Below, piece by piece: positions 1-8,559 of a stretch of 39,209 nt of DNA (positions within the stretch are counted from its first letter, which is position 1; the number at the start of each line of letters is the position of its first letter). The notes under the pieces are model-generated. The model was given only the letters and a program-made list of their open reading frames with translations, had not been told where the DNA came from and made no database searches. The DNA comes from a virus: positions 1-39,209 of IMG/VR virus record IMGVR_UViG_3300025312_000064; one strand, written 5' to 3'. Both the position numbers and the translations under genes were made by a program.

Positions 1-17
1 GCGAACCCGCCCCTATT
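1..17. other. Left half of a hairpin split by the window ends
   Basis: Bases 6-17 are the reverse complement of the last 12 bases of the window (39198-39209). Joining the ends gives a perfect 12-bp GC-rich stem with a 5-nt loop (bases 1-5). It would lie between the stop of the capsid gene and the start of the gene at 39179. There is no clear U-tract on the leftward strand, so a transcript-processing or partial termination role is as likely as full termination. Confidence 0.7.
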
Positions 18-51
18 TCAAACGATCAAAAGTCTTTGCTCGAGCTCCCGA

Positions 52-1599
52 TTAGGCGAGGCTCAAGTTGAACAGCACGGCCGCGCTCTCGATGCCGCTC
101 GCGGCACCAGTCGGAGTAAACCGACCCATGCCGAGACGCATCGACCACACGAGGCGGGTCTGGTCAGAACCGATGAGACGCTCAGCTTCGAGCTTCACAC
201 GGCGACGCCAGCCGACCACATAGCCGCGGCGGTTGAAAGCGGCGACTTGCCCGAGAGTGTTGTTCCCGCCAGTCGTGCTGACCTTGCCGTCAGCTTCGGT
301 CTTGCTCATCGCCATTGACGAGATCAGCGGGTGACGACCGATCTTGAGCTGTTCGCCAGCGAGCACGGTCGCACCAGCACCGTACTTGTCGACAGTCAGC
401 ACTTCGTCTTGCAACGCGATCAGGTCAGCAGACTCGGGGTCTGCGACGTAGATCAGATCAGTCGGGTCGATGGGATGACCCCAGTCCACAAAGCGGGCGC
501 TGTCGATCATTTTGCCGCGCAGTTTCAAGAGCTTGTCGTACAGCGCCACGGCCGCGCCGCTCATGTCGGTCTGATTGGTGGTCACATCGACCAAGCCAAC
601 GTGCCGGATGCCGTCGAACGCCAGATAGTGCTTGGTGTCGGCGGGGTCAGCATCGTCGAGGTTGATGTTGCCTGTGCCTGCGTTGGTGGTGTCGCCGTTC
701 AGAGCAAGCGAGTCGGAGTAATGGCGCATTCCGAGCTCAGCTTGGCGGCGCAGGAAAGGCACGAACGGCAAGATCGCGTCCTCTTCCATTTCGCCCGAGA
801 ACATCTGATGCAAGACGAATTTCTTCGCGTCGACTTGCACGCGCTGAGATCCAGTCTTGACGGTCGAATAGTTCGCGCTGTTGTTCGCAGTGCTTTCGCT
901 CACGAACAAGAGCTCAGGGATGTCGACCTCGACGGGCAGGTACGCGGTCGGGGCAGTCATCTCGAACGATTCGATGCGGCTGAAAATCACGCTCTCGCGG
1001 CGGGCGGCTTCCCACAGATCGCCGACGTATTGAGCGCCGACGAGCTGAGAGCCATAGCCGCTTTCAGCGGTGTCCATGGCGCGGATCGCGCGCTGGTACG
1101 CCTCAGTCAGCTCGAATGCGCCTTTCTTGGCGAGCACGCGATCTTTACCGTAGAAGCGGGCGAGAGGGATGCGGGGAAACAGATCGTCGAGCGCCTTGCG
1201 ATCGATCTTGCGGATTTCTTCGTCGGGGATGTACACCGCGTCAGAGATCGCTTCAAACGTGTTCTTCAGCTCGTCGCTTGGGCCTTTATACACACCGTCG
1301 CCCGTCGCGCGCTTCTGACCCGTCAGAGCGTTCTGCAAGTCAAACAAAAGCTCGACCTCGGCAAGACCGAGATTGTGGCGAGCGAATTTCGTGCCGACGA
1401 GCTCGCGCTCAGTCGTGTTGTCGCCGAAGCGCATGCGACGGATAAATTCCTCGTCGCCCTTGAGGTCGTCGAGACCCTCGCGAACCCACGCCTTGACCTG
1501 ATCTTCGGTCGGCGCTTTGTCCATGGCGCTCATGCGTTGTTCGATTTTCTCGAGAAACGCGCCAAACTCTTTCTCAAGCTGTGTGTCTTTGTCAGGCAT
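52..1599 (-). CDS. Major capsid protein, HK97-fold type
   Basis: This 515-residue protein most likely builds the icosahedral head. I assign it from position and general form: it directly follows the prohead protease and portal genes. Its charged, helix-rich first 110 or so residues look like the delta/scaffold segment that the protease removes in HK97-type heads. The rest is a mixed alpha/beta body with no catalytic motif. The stretch around residues 190-290, including a YVGDLWEAARRESVIFSRI segment, resembles the start of the mature domain in such proteins. Its ATG abuts the protease stop (TAA-ATG), consistent with coordinated translation. At 515 residues it is long, which fits retention of a scaffold domain. 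A phage-encoded separate scaffold was not seen. The assignment rests on context and family-like form, not on a visible diagnostic motif. Confidence 0.85.
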   Translation of the reverse strand: MPDKDTQLEKEFGAFLEKIEQRMSAMDKAPTEDQVKAWVREGLDDLKGDEEFIRRMRFGDNTTERELVGTKFARHNLGLAEVELLFDLQNALTGQKRATGDGVYKGPSDELKNTFEAISDAVYIPDEEIRKIDRKALDDLFPRIPLARFYGKDRVLAKKGAFELTEAYQRAIRAMDTAESGYGSQLVGAQYVGDLWEAARRESVIFSRIESFEMTAPTAYLPVEVDIPELLFVSESTANNSANYSTVKTGSQRVQVDAKKFVLHQMFSGEMEEDAILPFVPFLRRQAELGMRHYSDSLALNGDTTNAGTGNINLDDADPADTKHYLAFDGIRHVGLVDVTTNQTDMSGAAVALYDKLLKLRGKMIDSARFVDWGHPIDPTDLIYVADPESADLIALQDEVLTVDKYGAGATVLAGEQLKIGRHPLISSMAMSKTEADGKVSTTGGNNTLGQVAAFNRRGYVVGWRRRVKLEAERLIGSDQTRLVWSMRLGMGRFTPTGAASGIESAAVLFNLSLA

Positions 1600-2820
1600 T
1601 TACTTTTCTCCTTGAGTAGGTGATAGCAGATCGTCGATCTGCTTTAGTTTGAGCTCTACACCAGACACGTCTGACGTTGGCTCAGGCGTTTCGTCGCCCG
1701 CGAGATCGATGTACAGATCATCGACGAGCGATCTGATCGCCTTTAGACCTTCCCTGACCCGCGATCGCGTTCCCCGCTCTAAGAGCGGTTCGCTGAATTG
1801 ATCAGGGAATGTCTCTGCCTCGCCCTCGAGGAACAAGCCAGCTCGCATCGCGCCCGTGTAGGCACGCAACGCAACAGGCTCGATGTACTCAGGGGCGATC
1901 TTGCCAAACTGCTGATAGTGTCGAGCAAGGTGTTCATACACCCCGCGCACAGCCTCATCCGGTACTCCAGCAGTGCCGCAGTAGAGATCGACCATACAGG
2001 CCGCCACACTGCGCCAAACTGCCTTCCCGTCTTTGCTGTGATGCAAGAGGTAGAACTCATGTTGATCGTCGGCAAAATTGCCGACGTAAGCAAACAGCTC
2101 GCCGAACTTGTCATCACTCAGATCGTGCGAAGCTGGGAAATCTCTTTCGTCGCTGAACTCATACTCGAGTTCGTGAGTGCCTTTGTTGTGAGGTTTCACA
2201 ACCCCCGGCCGATAAGCTGAGACGTTGAGCGGTGAGCCCGTGATCGAGACGCGAGTGCCGACGCGGGTGACTGCACCCATCACGACGACATCAGAAACTT
2301 TCTCGCCGAGCTCGACGAGCATTTCACCGAGCTCACTGCGTAGGGTTCGAACCTCAGCCATGCCGCGCTCTTTCAAAGCAAGCGGGTCGGCAGGCACAGG
2401 CACAGCAGAAATCTCGAGCAGTTCTGCTCGAGTGATCGTGAACGGTTGTCCCGCTTGTGCAGGCTCAACCTCGAGCGTTTCCCACTGCACAGACAGCGCA
2501 TTCAGAAAGCCTTTGCGGTACTTGCGCTCGACTGAGACGGCGAACGCGTCGTCTTGATCGAAAATAATATCGACCATCAGATTCTTGCCATCGATAAACG
2601 CATCGCCGCGGCCAATGGGCGGGGTCTTGCCGAATAGATCGTGCGCCCACAAGATGACAGGGTTCAGTTTGTAATTGTCGAGCTCCCACCCCTTAGCATC
2701 GATGATCATGTTGTCGCGTGCGATCTCAGACGTTGACGCAACAAAGCGCATCGCAGTTCCCATTTCGCCGACGACCTCGTCAGCTCGATAAGCCCGCATC
2801 AGTTTTTTCTTAGTCGACAT
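1600..2820 (-). CDS. Prohead protease (HK97/U35-like) with long C-terminal domain
   Basis: This serine protease should cleave the scaffold segment of the capsid protein during head maturation. The N-terminal 150 residues carry the family signature: NPVILWAHD with the candidate catalytic His60, NALSVQW with candidate Ser110, and the ELLEISAVPVPADP strand at about 133-146 that typifies HK97 proteases. Residues 150-406 form a second region with an AVWR...YEHLARHYQQFGK stretch near its middle; I have seen this kind of extension in environmental prohead proteases, but its function is not known to me. The gene starts inside the portal gene (11-bp overlap) and ends flush with the capsid ATG. At 406 residues it is about twice a minimal protease. 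Confidence 0.9.
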   Translation of the reverse strand: MSTKKKLMRAYRADEVVGEMGTAMRFVASTSEIARDNMIIDAKGWELDNYKLNPVILWAHDLFGKTPPIGRGDAFIDGKNLMVDIIFDQDDAFAVSVERKYRKGFLNALSVQWETLEVEPAQAGQPFTITRAELLEISAVPVPADPLALKERGMAEVRTLRSELGEMLVELGEKVSDVVVMGAVTRVGTRVSITGSPLNVSAYRPGVVKPHNKGTHELEYEFSDERDFPASHDLSDDKFGELFAYVGNFADDQHEFYLLHHSKDGKAVWRSVAACMVDLYCGTAGVPDEAVRGVYEHLARHYQQFGKIAPEYIEPVALRAYTGAMRAGLFLEGEAETFPDQFSEPLLERGTRSRVREGLKAIRSLVDDLYIDLAGDETPEPTSDVSGVELKLKQIDDLLSPTQGEK

Positions 2821-5029
2821 GGGGTACGACCTCCAATTTGTCTAGTAGGCGTTTCAAATATTTCTCAGTCATCTTGCGATCTTTCTGCATTATGAACGGC
2901 AGATGCACAGCGCCGATCGGTGAGCGACCGACCTTTTGAAAATAAGTGCGCTCGTCGATCACGGGCATCATCGAGCAACGGCACTGAATGTCTTCCTCGG
3001 GCAAGCCGATCTGTCCGGGCGCGTCGCCTGCGCCAGCGCCAACAATGAAATCCTCGTCGAGATCGATCGGCTCTTGCTGATAGCGGTTGTGGGCTTCGAT
3101 GTGCGTCTCTCGAGTGCGATCGTCGAGAGTGCCGAGCCAGCTTTTCTTTGAGACGACCTCGCTTTGCTTCCAGCCGATCAGCGTGCCACCGTTGACAGAG
3201 CCGTTGACCTCAGTGCGTGCGATCACCTCGGGGGTTGATCGAATGCGCTCTGCCATGATCTGTTCAACACGATCAGCAAGAGACGGCACAGCTTCACCAG
3301 CCGCCATACCCTCAGCGAGAGACGACTTGAGCTCATTCCATGTAGCCTCGTTGACGAGCTCTGCAAAGCGTTGCGTGCGTCGCTCCATGAAACGAATGAA
3401 TTGCGGGTTGCTCAGATCAAACGCGGCGCTCACACCTAAATCTTCCATCGCGGCTTGGCCGGCATCTGAGACGATAAAAGAGATCACAGGGCGAACAGAC
3501 TCGCGAAACGTCTTAGTCCACTCAGCAAGACTGAACGGGTTGAGCTCAGCTTCGCTCGGCGTTCGTGCACTGCGCGCCTTGAGCTTTGCGAGCACACTTG
3601 CGCGCTGGCGCTCGAGCAATGCGATCACTCGATCGCTGAGCTTCGTCTCGTACTTGCTCGCGCGGCGAATGTGTCTCTGCCAGTGAAACTGATGTCGCTC
3701 GTCGCCGTAGACGATCGGGCTGTACGAGCGCACACCGCGCTCAGCATCGTCGTCATCTTCCTCGTCGACTTGATCATCAGCAGGCTCGTCGTCGGGCTTC
3801 GCGTCCATAGCTACATCAGCGAGAGAGAATTGCTTCCACCAAGTGTCGCCCCATGGCATTTTTTTGAGACCGAGCTCCTCGCGTTGCTCGTTGATCGTGA
3901 TAACGCCCGAGGCGATCTGACCGCTCGCTCGCGTCCACTTGTCATTCTCGGCTTCGTTGAGCACAGCCACACCCGAGAAATCGAACTCAACGTAGGTGTC
4001 TTTTTGCAGGCCGAACATCGGCACGAGTTGCTCGGTCAGTTCAGTCTGTAAGAAGCGAGCCTCGGGCTTGATCGCTCTATTCCACACAGCGCGCTCGGCT
4101 TCGTGAGCGTTGCTATAGATCGCTTGCCCGCCGATGAGATCAGGGGGAATCTTGTAAGCGCGAGCGATGTCGTCGAGAGACCACTTGAGCGTCGCAATAA
4201 ACTCAGCGTCTTTCATGCTCATATCCACTTTTTCAACGCCGACAGACTGCCTCATCACCATCCAGCGATGATGTCGGTCTTTGCCAGCGAAGCGGCGCTC
4301 CATGTTTTCTTCGAGCTCGTCGCTCTGCTTGGGCGACCACGCAACACCCTCAGGCGGCTTGATCACACCGCCCAACAGCATGCCTTGATCAAAGAAATTT
4401 TTGTTTGACTTCATTGCTGACGTGCTGATGTCTGCCGCGATGCGCGCCGCGGCCAGCGGCGAGAGACCCTCGTATTCGTCGATCGGGTTCGGGTATCTCA
4501 GCCAAACAGTTTCAGCAGGCGAGAACTCGAGCGGCTTACCAGCGCCGGGGTCGTACTCGAAATGATCAATGTATTTCGTCGGGTGAGGAATTACTTTTAC
4601 ACGATCGGGGCGCGCCCACCAGATTTCTTGCGGCGCACCTTTGCCACTCGCGCCACGCTCAACAAACCAAAACGCCTTACCCCACAACGAGAGCGAGAGC
4701 TCAGTCATGTAGAGCAGGCGGTTCAAAGTCCAAAACGGATTTACTTTATTTAGCAGATCGTAGAGATCACCGCTCGTCTGCTCGATGCCCTTGATCTCGT
4801 CTTTGACTTTCATGCGCTTGAGAGTTTTCAGGGGCGAGCTCGAAAGCAGATCCGCTCGCAGGTTCGAGCACACATACACGCCGTTCGACGTGGCAATGTA
4901 ATTGCCATACTCTGACGGGCTGAATTTCTTGTCGCTCAGCGGGTAGATCGGAGTCGAAACGCCCTCACCCAAGAGGTACGAGCGCGCACGCGGCGCAAGC
5001 TGTTTGTTGATGTCGTCAAGAATTGACAT
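2810..5029 (-). CDS. Portal protein fused to a MuF-like minor head domain
   Basis: The first 400 residues look like an HK97-family portal, the dodecameric DNA channel at the head vertex: a conserved hydrophobic middle, PNPIDEYEGLSPLAAARIAA at about 181-200 and AYKIPPDLIGG near 291-301. A very acidic linker (about 411-430) then leads into a second, mostly helical region. It ends in a MuF/SPP1-gp7-like signature: ARTEVNGSVNGG, WLGTLDDRTRETH and APGQIGLPEEDIQCRC. These two functions are separate genes in many phages; here one 739-residue frame holds both, with no stop or frameshift between them. The start overlaps a small membrane protein gene by 14 bp. The fusion should place one minor head domain on every portal subunit. 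Confidence 0.9.
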   Translation of the reverse strand: MSILDDINKQLAPRARSYLLGEGVSTPIYPLSDKKFSPSEYGNYIATSNGVYVCSNLRADLLSSSPLKTLKRMKVKDEIKGIEQTSGDLYDLLNKVNPFWTLNRLLYMTELSLSLWGKAFWFVERGASGKGAPQEIWWARPDRVKVIPHPTKYIDHFEYDPGAGKPLEFSPAETVWLRYPNPIDEYEGLSPLAAARIAADISTSAMKSNKNFFDQGMLLGGVIKPPEGVAWSPKQSDELEENMERRFAGKDRHHRWMVMRQSVGVEKVDMSMKDAEFIATLKWSLDDIARAYKIPPDLIGGQAIYSNAHEAERAVWNRAIKPEARFLQTELTEQLVPMFGLQKDTYVEFDFSGVAVLNEAENDKWTRASGQIASGVITINEQREELGLKKMPWGDTWWKQFSLADVAMDAKPDDEPADDQVDEEDDDDAERGVRSYSPIVYGDERHQFHWQRHIRRASKYETKLSDRVIALLERQRASVLAKLKARSARTPSEAELNPFSLAEWTKTFRESVRPVISFIVSDAGQAAMEDLGVSAAFDLSNPQFIRFMERRTQRFAELVNEATWNELKSSLAEGMAAGEAVPSLADRVEQIMAERIRSTPEVIARTEVNGSVNGGTLIGWKQSEVVSKKSWLGTLDDRTRETHIEAHNRYQQEPIDLDEDFIVGAGAGDAPGQIGLPEEDIQCRCSMMPVIDERTYFQKVGRSPIGAVHLPFIMQKDRKMTEKYLKRLLDKLEVVPHVD

Positions 5030-5195
5030 TGGTCGCTCTGTTGAAACCCACGATCGCGGCGGCGATTATGAAACGAACGAACAGGCTGATCTTCCCACCT
5101 ACCCAGCCGAGCGCGACAAAGGGAAAAGCGATGAGCCAAACAACGCCGCTCATCAGGTTGATCTTTTTCGTGCGCTCTCTTATTTCACTCAGCAT
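5016..5195 (-). CDS. Small membrane protein, two predicted segments
   Basis: A 59-residue frame with a basic N-terminus (MLSEIRERTKK) followed by two hydrophobic stretches at about 14-33 and 37-50, joined by a short glycine turn. It ends 14 bp inside the portal gene, as real genes in this genome do. No good ribosome site precedes its ATG, which lies within the U-tract of the hairpin at 5201-5237, so expression may be weak or conditional. No family is recognised. A small late membrane protein at the head of a morphogenesis operon could act in lysis or superinfection, but that is a guess. Confidence 0.55.
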   Translation of the reverse strand: MLSEIRERTKKINLMSGVVWLIAFPFVALGWVGGKISLFVRFIIAAAIVGFNRATNVNS

Positions 5196-5200
5196 ATAAA

Positions 5201-5237
5201 AAGACGCTCACCTCTCGAATTTGAGAGCGAGCGTCTT
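5201..5237 (-). terminator. Rho-independent terminator, leftward
   Basis: The outer stem AAGACGCTC/GAGCGTCTT encloses an inner CTCTC/GAGAG pairing and is followed leftward by TTTTTATAT. It closes the terminase operon and sits just downstream of a possible promoter, so it could also act as an attenuator for the portal operon. Confidence 0.75.
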
Positions 5238-5258
5238 AGAGACGGTGACTCGACGTGC

Positions 5259-5288
5259 ACCTTACCAGATACGGGGGTTCGCTGTCAA
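5259..5288 (-). promoter_or_regulatory. Possible leftward promoter for the head operon
   Basis: A perfect -35 (TTGACA, 5283-5288) lies 18 bp from a weak -10 (TAAGGT, 5259-5264). The -35 sits in the middle of an imperfect dyad at 5273-5296 (GGGGG..CGCT/AGCG CCCCC), which resembles an operator. Transcripts would start only about 15 nt before the hairpin at 5201-5237. Confidence 0.4.
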
Positions 5289-5310
5289 GCGCCCCCACAT
5301 GCAGACTTAT

Positions 5311-5332
5311 AAGTTAATTTGCAGATTAACTT
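5311..5332. repeat. 22-bp dyad, copy 1 of 3 (AAGTTAAT-N6-ATTAACTT)
   Basis: A perfect 8-bp inverted repeat with a 6-bp centre. Read leftward it is identical over 22 bp to the copy at 22950-22971 read rightward. It abuts the stop codon of the preceding gene. It may be an operator or a small RNA hairpin. Confidence 0.75.
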
Positions 5333-5497
5333 CTAGCCCTCATCCCCTGTCGGTTCTTTCGACGAGATCGAATAGCGCTTCTCGATCAGGCGCACAATGC
5401 CGATCACCTCGCGTCTGAATGGCGATTTATCGGCGATTAGCTTTACGATCGCAAGCAGATAACGCCGAATGCCTACCCAAAACTCGCGCTCATCCAT
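5333..5497 (-). CDS. Unknown protein, 54 residues
   Basis: I start it at ATG 5497, which overlaps the previous stop as ATGGATGA, rather than at an earlier in-frame codon. The protein is basic, with an amphipathic helix at about 8-22 (RRYLLAIVKLIADK). No family is recognised. It is the last gene of the terminase operon; its stop touches the 22-bp dyad. Confidence 0.6.
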   Translation of the reverse strand: MDEREFWVGIRRYLLAIVKLIADKSPFRREVIGIVRLIEKRYSISSKEPTGDEG

Positions 5498-5786
5498 TCC
5501 TGCCTGCCTCTCGAACAATCTTGCGTTTCGTTTTCTCGAGCACGTCGCCGACCACTTTCACAGTCTGCTCGCGGATCTGGCGCGCCGCGATCAGCTCAGT
5601 AACAGTTTTCTCGATCGCGTCCTTGTAAGGCGCGAGCATCGTATAGATCACCCAGTAAGGCAGTTGCTTGAATACGATCACTGGCCTCGTTAGTCGCCAG
5701 CCGCCATCGATCAACGCAATACCGATCGGGGTCTTGTGCAGAGGCACAAGCACAGTCATCTTGCGAGTTTCGCCGCCGACGCTCAT
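5490..5786 (-). CDS. Unknown protein, 98 residues
   Basis: The start at 5786 is set by an ATGA overlap with the upstream gene. The sequence has a hydrophobic middle (VIVFKQLPYWVIYTML, about 36-51) and a charged, helical C-terminal half that could be a coiled coil. This pattern would fit a membrane-associated protein with a cytoplasmic helix. No family is recognised. It lies directly downstream of the large terminase in a translationally coupled run. Confidence 0.65.
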   Translation of the reverse strand: MSVGGETRKMTVLVPLHKTPIGIALIDGGWRLTRPVIVFKQLPYWVIYTMLAPYKDAIEKTVTELIAARQIREQTVKVVGDVLEKTKRKIVREAGRNG

Positions 5787-6022
5787 TTCGCCAACCTCGG
5801 GATGAGACCTTTTGCGATAGCAAGATTCATGTGCGACAACGAGAGGCAAATCTCAACGAGAATCTTCGAGACGATCTGCCTGCCGCCCTTTCGACGATCA
5901 AGCAAACGCTTCGAGCGCTGAGCCCATCGCGTCGCGGCCGCGTGATATTCCTTGCCGAGCTTCGCTTTCTGAGCGAGCGCCAGCAGACAGTAGAAGCCCC
6001 ACAATAACTTTATTGCTTTCAC
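5783..6022 (-). CDS. Unknown basic protein, 79 residues
   Basis: It starts at a GTG that overlaps the terminase stop (GTGA), preceded by GGGAGC as ribosome site. A hydrophobic N-terminus (IKLLWGFYCLLALAQ, about 4-18) could be a signal anchor. The middle is strongly basic (RWAQRSKRLLDRRKGGR). No known family. Confidence 0.6.
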   Translation of the reverse strand: MKAIKLLWGFYCLLALAQKAKLGKEYHAAATRWAQRSKRLLDRRKGGRQIVSKILVEICLSLSHMNLAIAKGLIPRLAK

Positions 6023-7605
6023 GATGACAAGCTCCCTTCAAGATCGGCGTTCCAAAACGCATGCACTATAGCATCAGCGAGATCAGTCGATACGCCGATC
6101 TCAGCCCTGATCTCGTCTTTAGGCTTGATCTGGATTCTTCCGTTCGACGTTTCCCACCACTCAGCGGCGCTCAGCTCTTGCAAGAGGCTCGAATATTTGT
6201 CGCTGAAATCAGGCAGACAAATAAAGTGCCCGTTCGCGGGGTTGAGCAGATCGCGCAATCCCCACCACGCGGCCGCTCTCACGTTGACAAAGCCGACGAC
6301 GCCCGTTTCGTCTCGTTTTTTCGTGCCCGCACCAGCGCTGAATGAGATCACTGAATAGCCCAGCTCAGCGAGACGATCTACCACGCCCGAGCCAATTCCG
6401 ATCACGTCGACAACGTAGCTCGTATCCTCGCCACCAGCGTTCACCAGCTCGCCCGTAAATTGCATCGTGTCTCTGCTCTTGCTCGTGAAGATGTTAGGGA
6501 TGACCTCGCCCCACTCGCCGAACTCATCAACGTACTGAGCAGGCACAGGGCATTTGTAGCGTGGGGCGTAAGCGCCGCGATCACCACCGCGGCCAACGTC
6601 AGCGCCAATGACGGGCGGCTCTTTCGTCGTGATCTTTTCGCCCGCTTCTTGCCATGCGTTGTAATGCTCGATCGCTCTCTGCACCCAAGAGACGGGGATG
6701 ACGGTCGACTCTGTGTCGCTATCTGCGAACTCGCCGAGCACGCGATTTTGATAGCGCGGGTCTTCCTCGCCCCACAGCTTAGCCATGCGCGCAACCCACT
6801 CAGCAGAGATGCGCCCAGCCTTGATCACACGATCGATCGTAATGTGCATCGGGTCCCAGTGCTCAGTTCCCTTTGCTCGCTGGTGTATCTCGTAGAAGCG
6901 GCCACGAGCTTCACCGGGGGTCGAATTAGCTATGCCGTATGCTTCCATACGGGTATCAGCACCAGCACCCGCAAAAGCCCCCTCTGTAGCGTCGAACGTG
7001 GCTGTCTGAATGGTCTTGGCCTCGTCGTAGATATAGACGACGCGCTCAGCGTGAGCACCCTCCATCTTGGCAGGGTCATTCGACGCCGCCGCGAAAGCCT
7101 TTTGAGTTTCGCCGATGCGCAGTGCTCGAGCGAGAAGCTCTGTTGATCTGAACGGCTCGCGGCCGATCTTATCCCAGCGCAGTTGCCGAGACCACTTGTG
7201 AATCTCAGGCCACAGAAATTCTGTGAGTTGTCGCCATGCCGAGGCTGTCGTCGGCACGATCACGTCGGGCGCTGTCATCACGCCCCATAGCACGGTTATC
7301 GACGCGAACGTCGTCTTGCCCGTTCCGTGGGGCGCACGCATCGACAAGAAATGATTTTCACCAAGCCGCGCAAATCCCTCGTCTTGGTACTCGGTCAACC
7401 CGCCGCCCTCAGGCCAGATGATCAGATCGTGCGCAAAGGCGAGCGGGTCGTGGCCGTATGTCTTTTGTAGTTTGTGGGCGATCGTCAGATCAGTCGGCAT
7501 AGCAAGCGCTTCGATCAGCCAGTCCTCGAGCACGTCTTGCGCAGAGCCGCCGCTAAGGCGTATCTTTTCTTCGAGCTGTTTGACTTGAGCGCCGTATGAG
7601 TACAT
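6019..7605 (-). CDS. terL: Terminase large subunit
   Basis: This protein is the ATP-driven motor and endonuclease that packages DNA through the portal. The ATPase half has Walker A at 91-98 (APHGTGKT) and Walker B at 189-195 (VVYIYDE). The RNase-H-like nuclease half has GADVGRGGDRGA with Asp336, a second acidic strand in YVVDVIGIGSGVVD, and a third acidic site in STDLADAIVHAFW near the C-terminus. Length (528 residues) and motif order are normal for the family. Its ATG is flush with the stop of the probable small terminase gene, and it is followed by a GTGA-coupled small gene. Cutting style (pac or cos) cannot be read from this; the hairpin-joined window ends favour a circularly permuted assembly. 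Confidence 0.93.
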   Translation of the reverse strand: MYSYGAQVKQLEEKIRLSGGSAQDVLEDWLIEALAMPTDLTIAHKLQKTYGHDPLAFAHDLIIWPEGGGLTEYQDEGFARLGENHFLSMRAPHGTGKTTFASITVLWGVMTAPDVIVPTTASAWRQLTEFLWPEIHKWSRQLRWDKIGREPFRSTELLARALRIGETQKAFAAASNDPAKMEGAHAERVVYIYDEAKTIQTATFDATEGAFAGAGADTRMEAYGIANSTPGEARGRFYEIHQRAKGTEHWDPMHITIDRVIKAGRISAEWVARMAKLWGEEDPRYQNRVLGEFADSDTESTVIPVSWVQRAIEHYNAWQEAGEKITTKEPPVIGADVGRGGDRGAYAPRYKCPVPAQYVDEFGEWGEVIPNIFTSKSRDTMQFTGELVNAGGEDTSYVVDVIGIGSGVVDRLAELGYSVISFSAGAGTKKRDETGVVGFVNVRAAAWWGLRDLLNPANGHFICLPDFSDKYSSLLQELSAAEWWETSNGRIQIKPKDEIRAEIGVSTDLADAIVHAFWNADLEGSLSS

Positions 7606-8358
7606 CTATCTGATCTTCCCGAGCGTCTTTGCCATGTGCTCTTGAATGCGTTGCAGTGCGCCTTGCCCGCCGCTCACACGACCAATCTCATTGCGAATTA
7701 CGTCGACGAGCTCGAGCATGATGCCTATAACCCATGCTCGCTGGATGAACTCACCCTTGTCGGTGTTGATCTGCCGCTGTGTGTCCACGACGCGCCGCGT
7801 CTGCTCGATCTGCTTGTTGAGCTCAGCTCTTGACTCGACTGCTGAAACGCCGTCGTCAATGATCTTGCCAAGTTCGACGTAATATTTCGCAAAGCGCTTT
7901 GTGTCATTGCGAGCCTGCGCCGCGATCGCTTTTTTGTAGGTGTCTCGAAGCGCATGCCACAGATCGACGGTGTTGCCGAGCTCGCTCTCTTGCAAGACCT
8001 GCAAGAGCATCGTGCGCGTGAGCGCCGCTTCTTGCTTTAGGTTCACGACCTCAGGGTCGTCGAGAAATTGTTGAAATGCCGGCGCTAAATCTTTGGGGAC
8101 GTACTTAGAATAATGACCGTGCTTGTACCCTTTCGCCGCGACACCTTTGAGAGATTTCCCACCGTGAAAGCGACACGCATCGCCCTCATGATCGACGGGT
8201 TGCTCGCAATGGCGATCAGTGCCGCACTCAGGGCAAGCCCAAAGCTCGTACTCTGCCTTTGTATAGCGATGTGCGCATTCAGGGTTTCTGCAAGATTTCT
8301 TCCTGCGCCCGCATGTGAACTTTTCATTTGGCATTCGTGGGGGTTTCTTTGAACCCAT
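7606..8358 (-). CDS. Probable terminase small subunit with zinc-binding N-terminus
   Basis: The first 70 residues hold paired cysteines (CGRRKKSC, CAH, CPECGTDRHC) and a CRFHGGKSLKG motif followed by KGYKHGHYSKY. Such an HGGKS/KHG segment is common at the start of proteins encoded just before the large terminase. The remaining 180 residues are helical and charged, suited to oligomerisation and contact with the large subunit. Flush placement ahead of terL supports a role in recognising the packaging site. The start at 8358 overlaps the upstream gene by 35 bp; an in-frame ATG at 8334 is an alternative, and neither has a strong ribosome site. Confidence 0.65.
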   Translation of the reverse strand: MGSKKPPRMPNEKFTCGRRKKSCRNPECAHRYTKAEYELWACPECGTDRHCEQPVDHEGDACRFHGGKSLKGVAAKGYKHGHYSKYVPKDLAPAFQQFLDDPEVVNLKQEAALTRTMLLQVLQESELGNTVDLWHALRDTYKKAIAAQARNDTKRFAKYYVELGKIIDDGVSAVESRAELNKQIEQTRRVVDTQRQINTDKGEFIQRAWVIGIMLELVDVIRNEIGRVSGGQGALQRIQEHMAKTLGKIR

Positions 8359-8551
8359 CGCTCATATAAACGCCGTAATAGTCCGTCCTGCCCGGCGCTG
8401 GCTCGCAGGCAGGGCAAGGGTCGCCAAATAGATCATGCTTTGCGCAATAGTTCATACGAGGCGGCACGTCAAGCGGGTTGTGCTGAGGGCACAACGTCGA
8501 ACTTTTCGCGTCGTCGTAAACTCTGCCGCAGTCAGTGCAGACAACAAGCAT
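8324..8551 (-). CDS. Small zinc-ribbon protein, 75 residues
   Basis: Four cysteine/histidine pairs (CTDCG, CPQH, CAKH, CPAC) predict one or two zinc sites. It has a good ribosome site (GAGGTGAGAA before ATG). Such small zinc proteins occur near terminase genes in many phages, without known function. Its 3' end overlaps the putative small terminase gene. Confidence 0.7.
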   Translation of the reverse strand: MLVVCTDCGRVYDDAKSSTLCPQHNPLDVPPRMNYCAKHDLFGDPCPACEPAPGRTDYYGVYMSDGFKETPTNAK

Positions 8552-8559
8552 TTCTCACC

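Noticed and set aside
331-1623. A 430-codon open frame on the plus strand opposite the capsid gene
   Set aside because: Its composition is what codon bias of the minus-strand gene produces in the antisense frame, with no ribosome site or family signature. Similar antisense frames at 8587-9300, 9637-10410 and 36903-37613 were rejected for the same reason.
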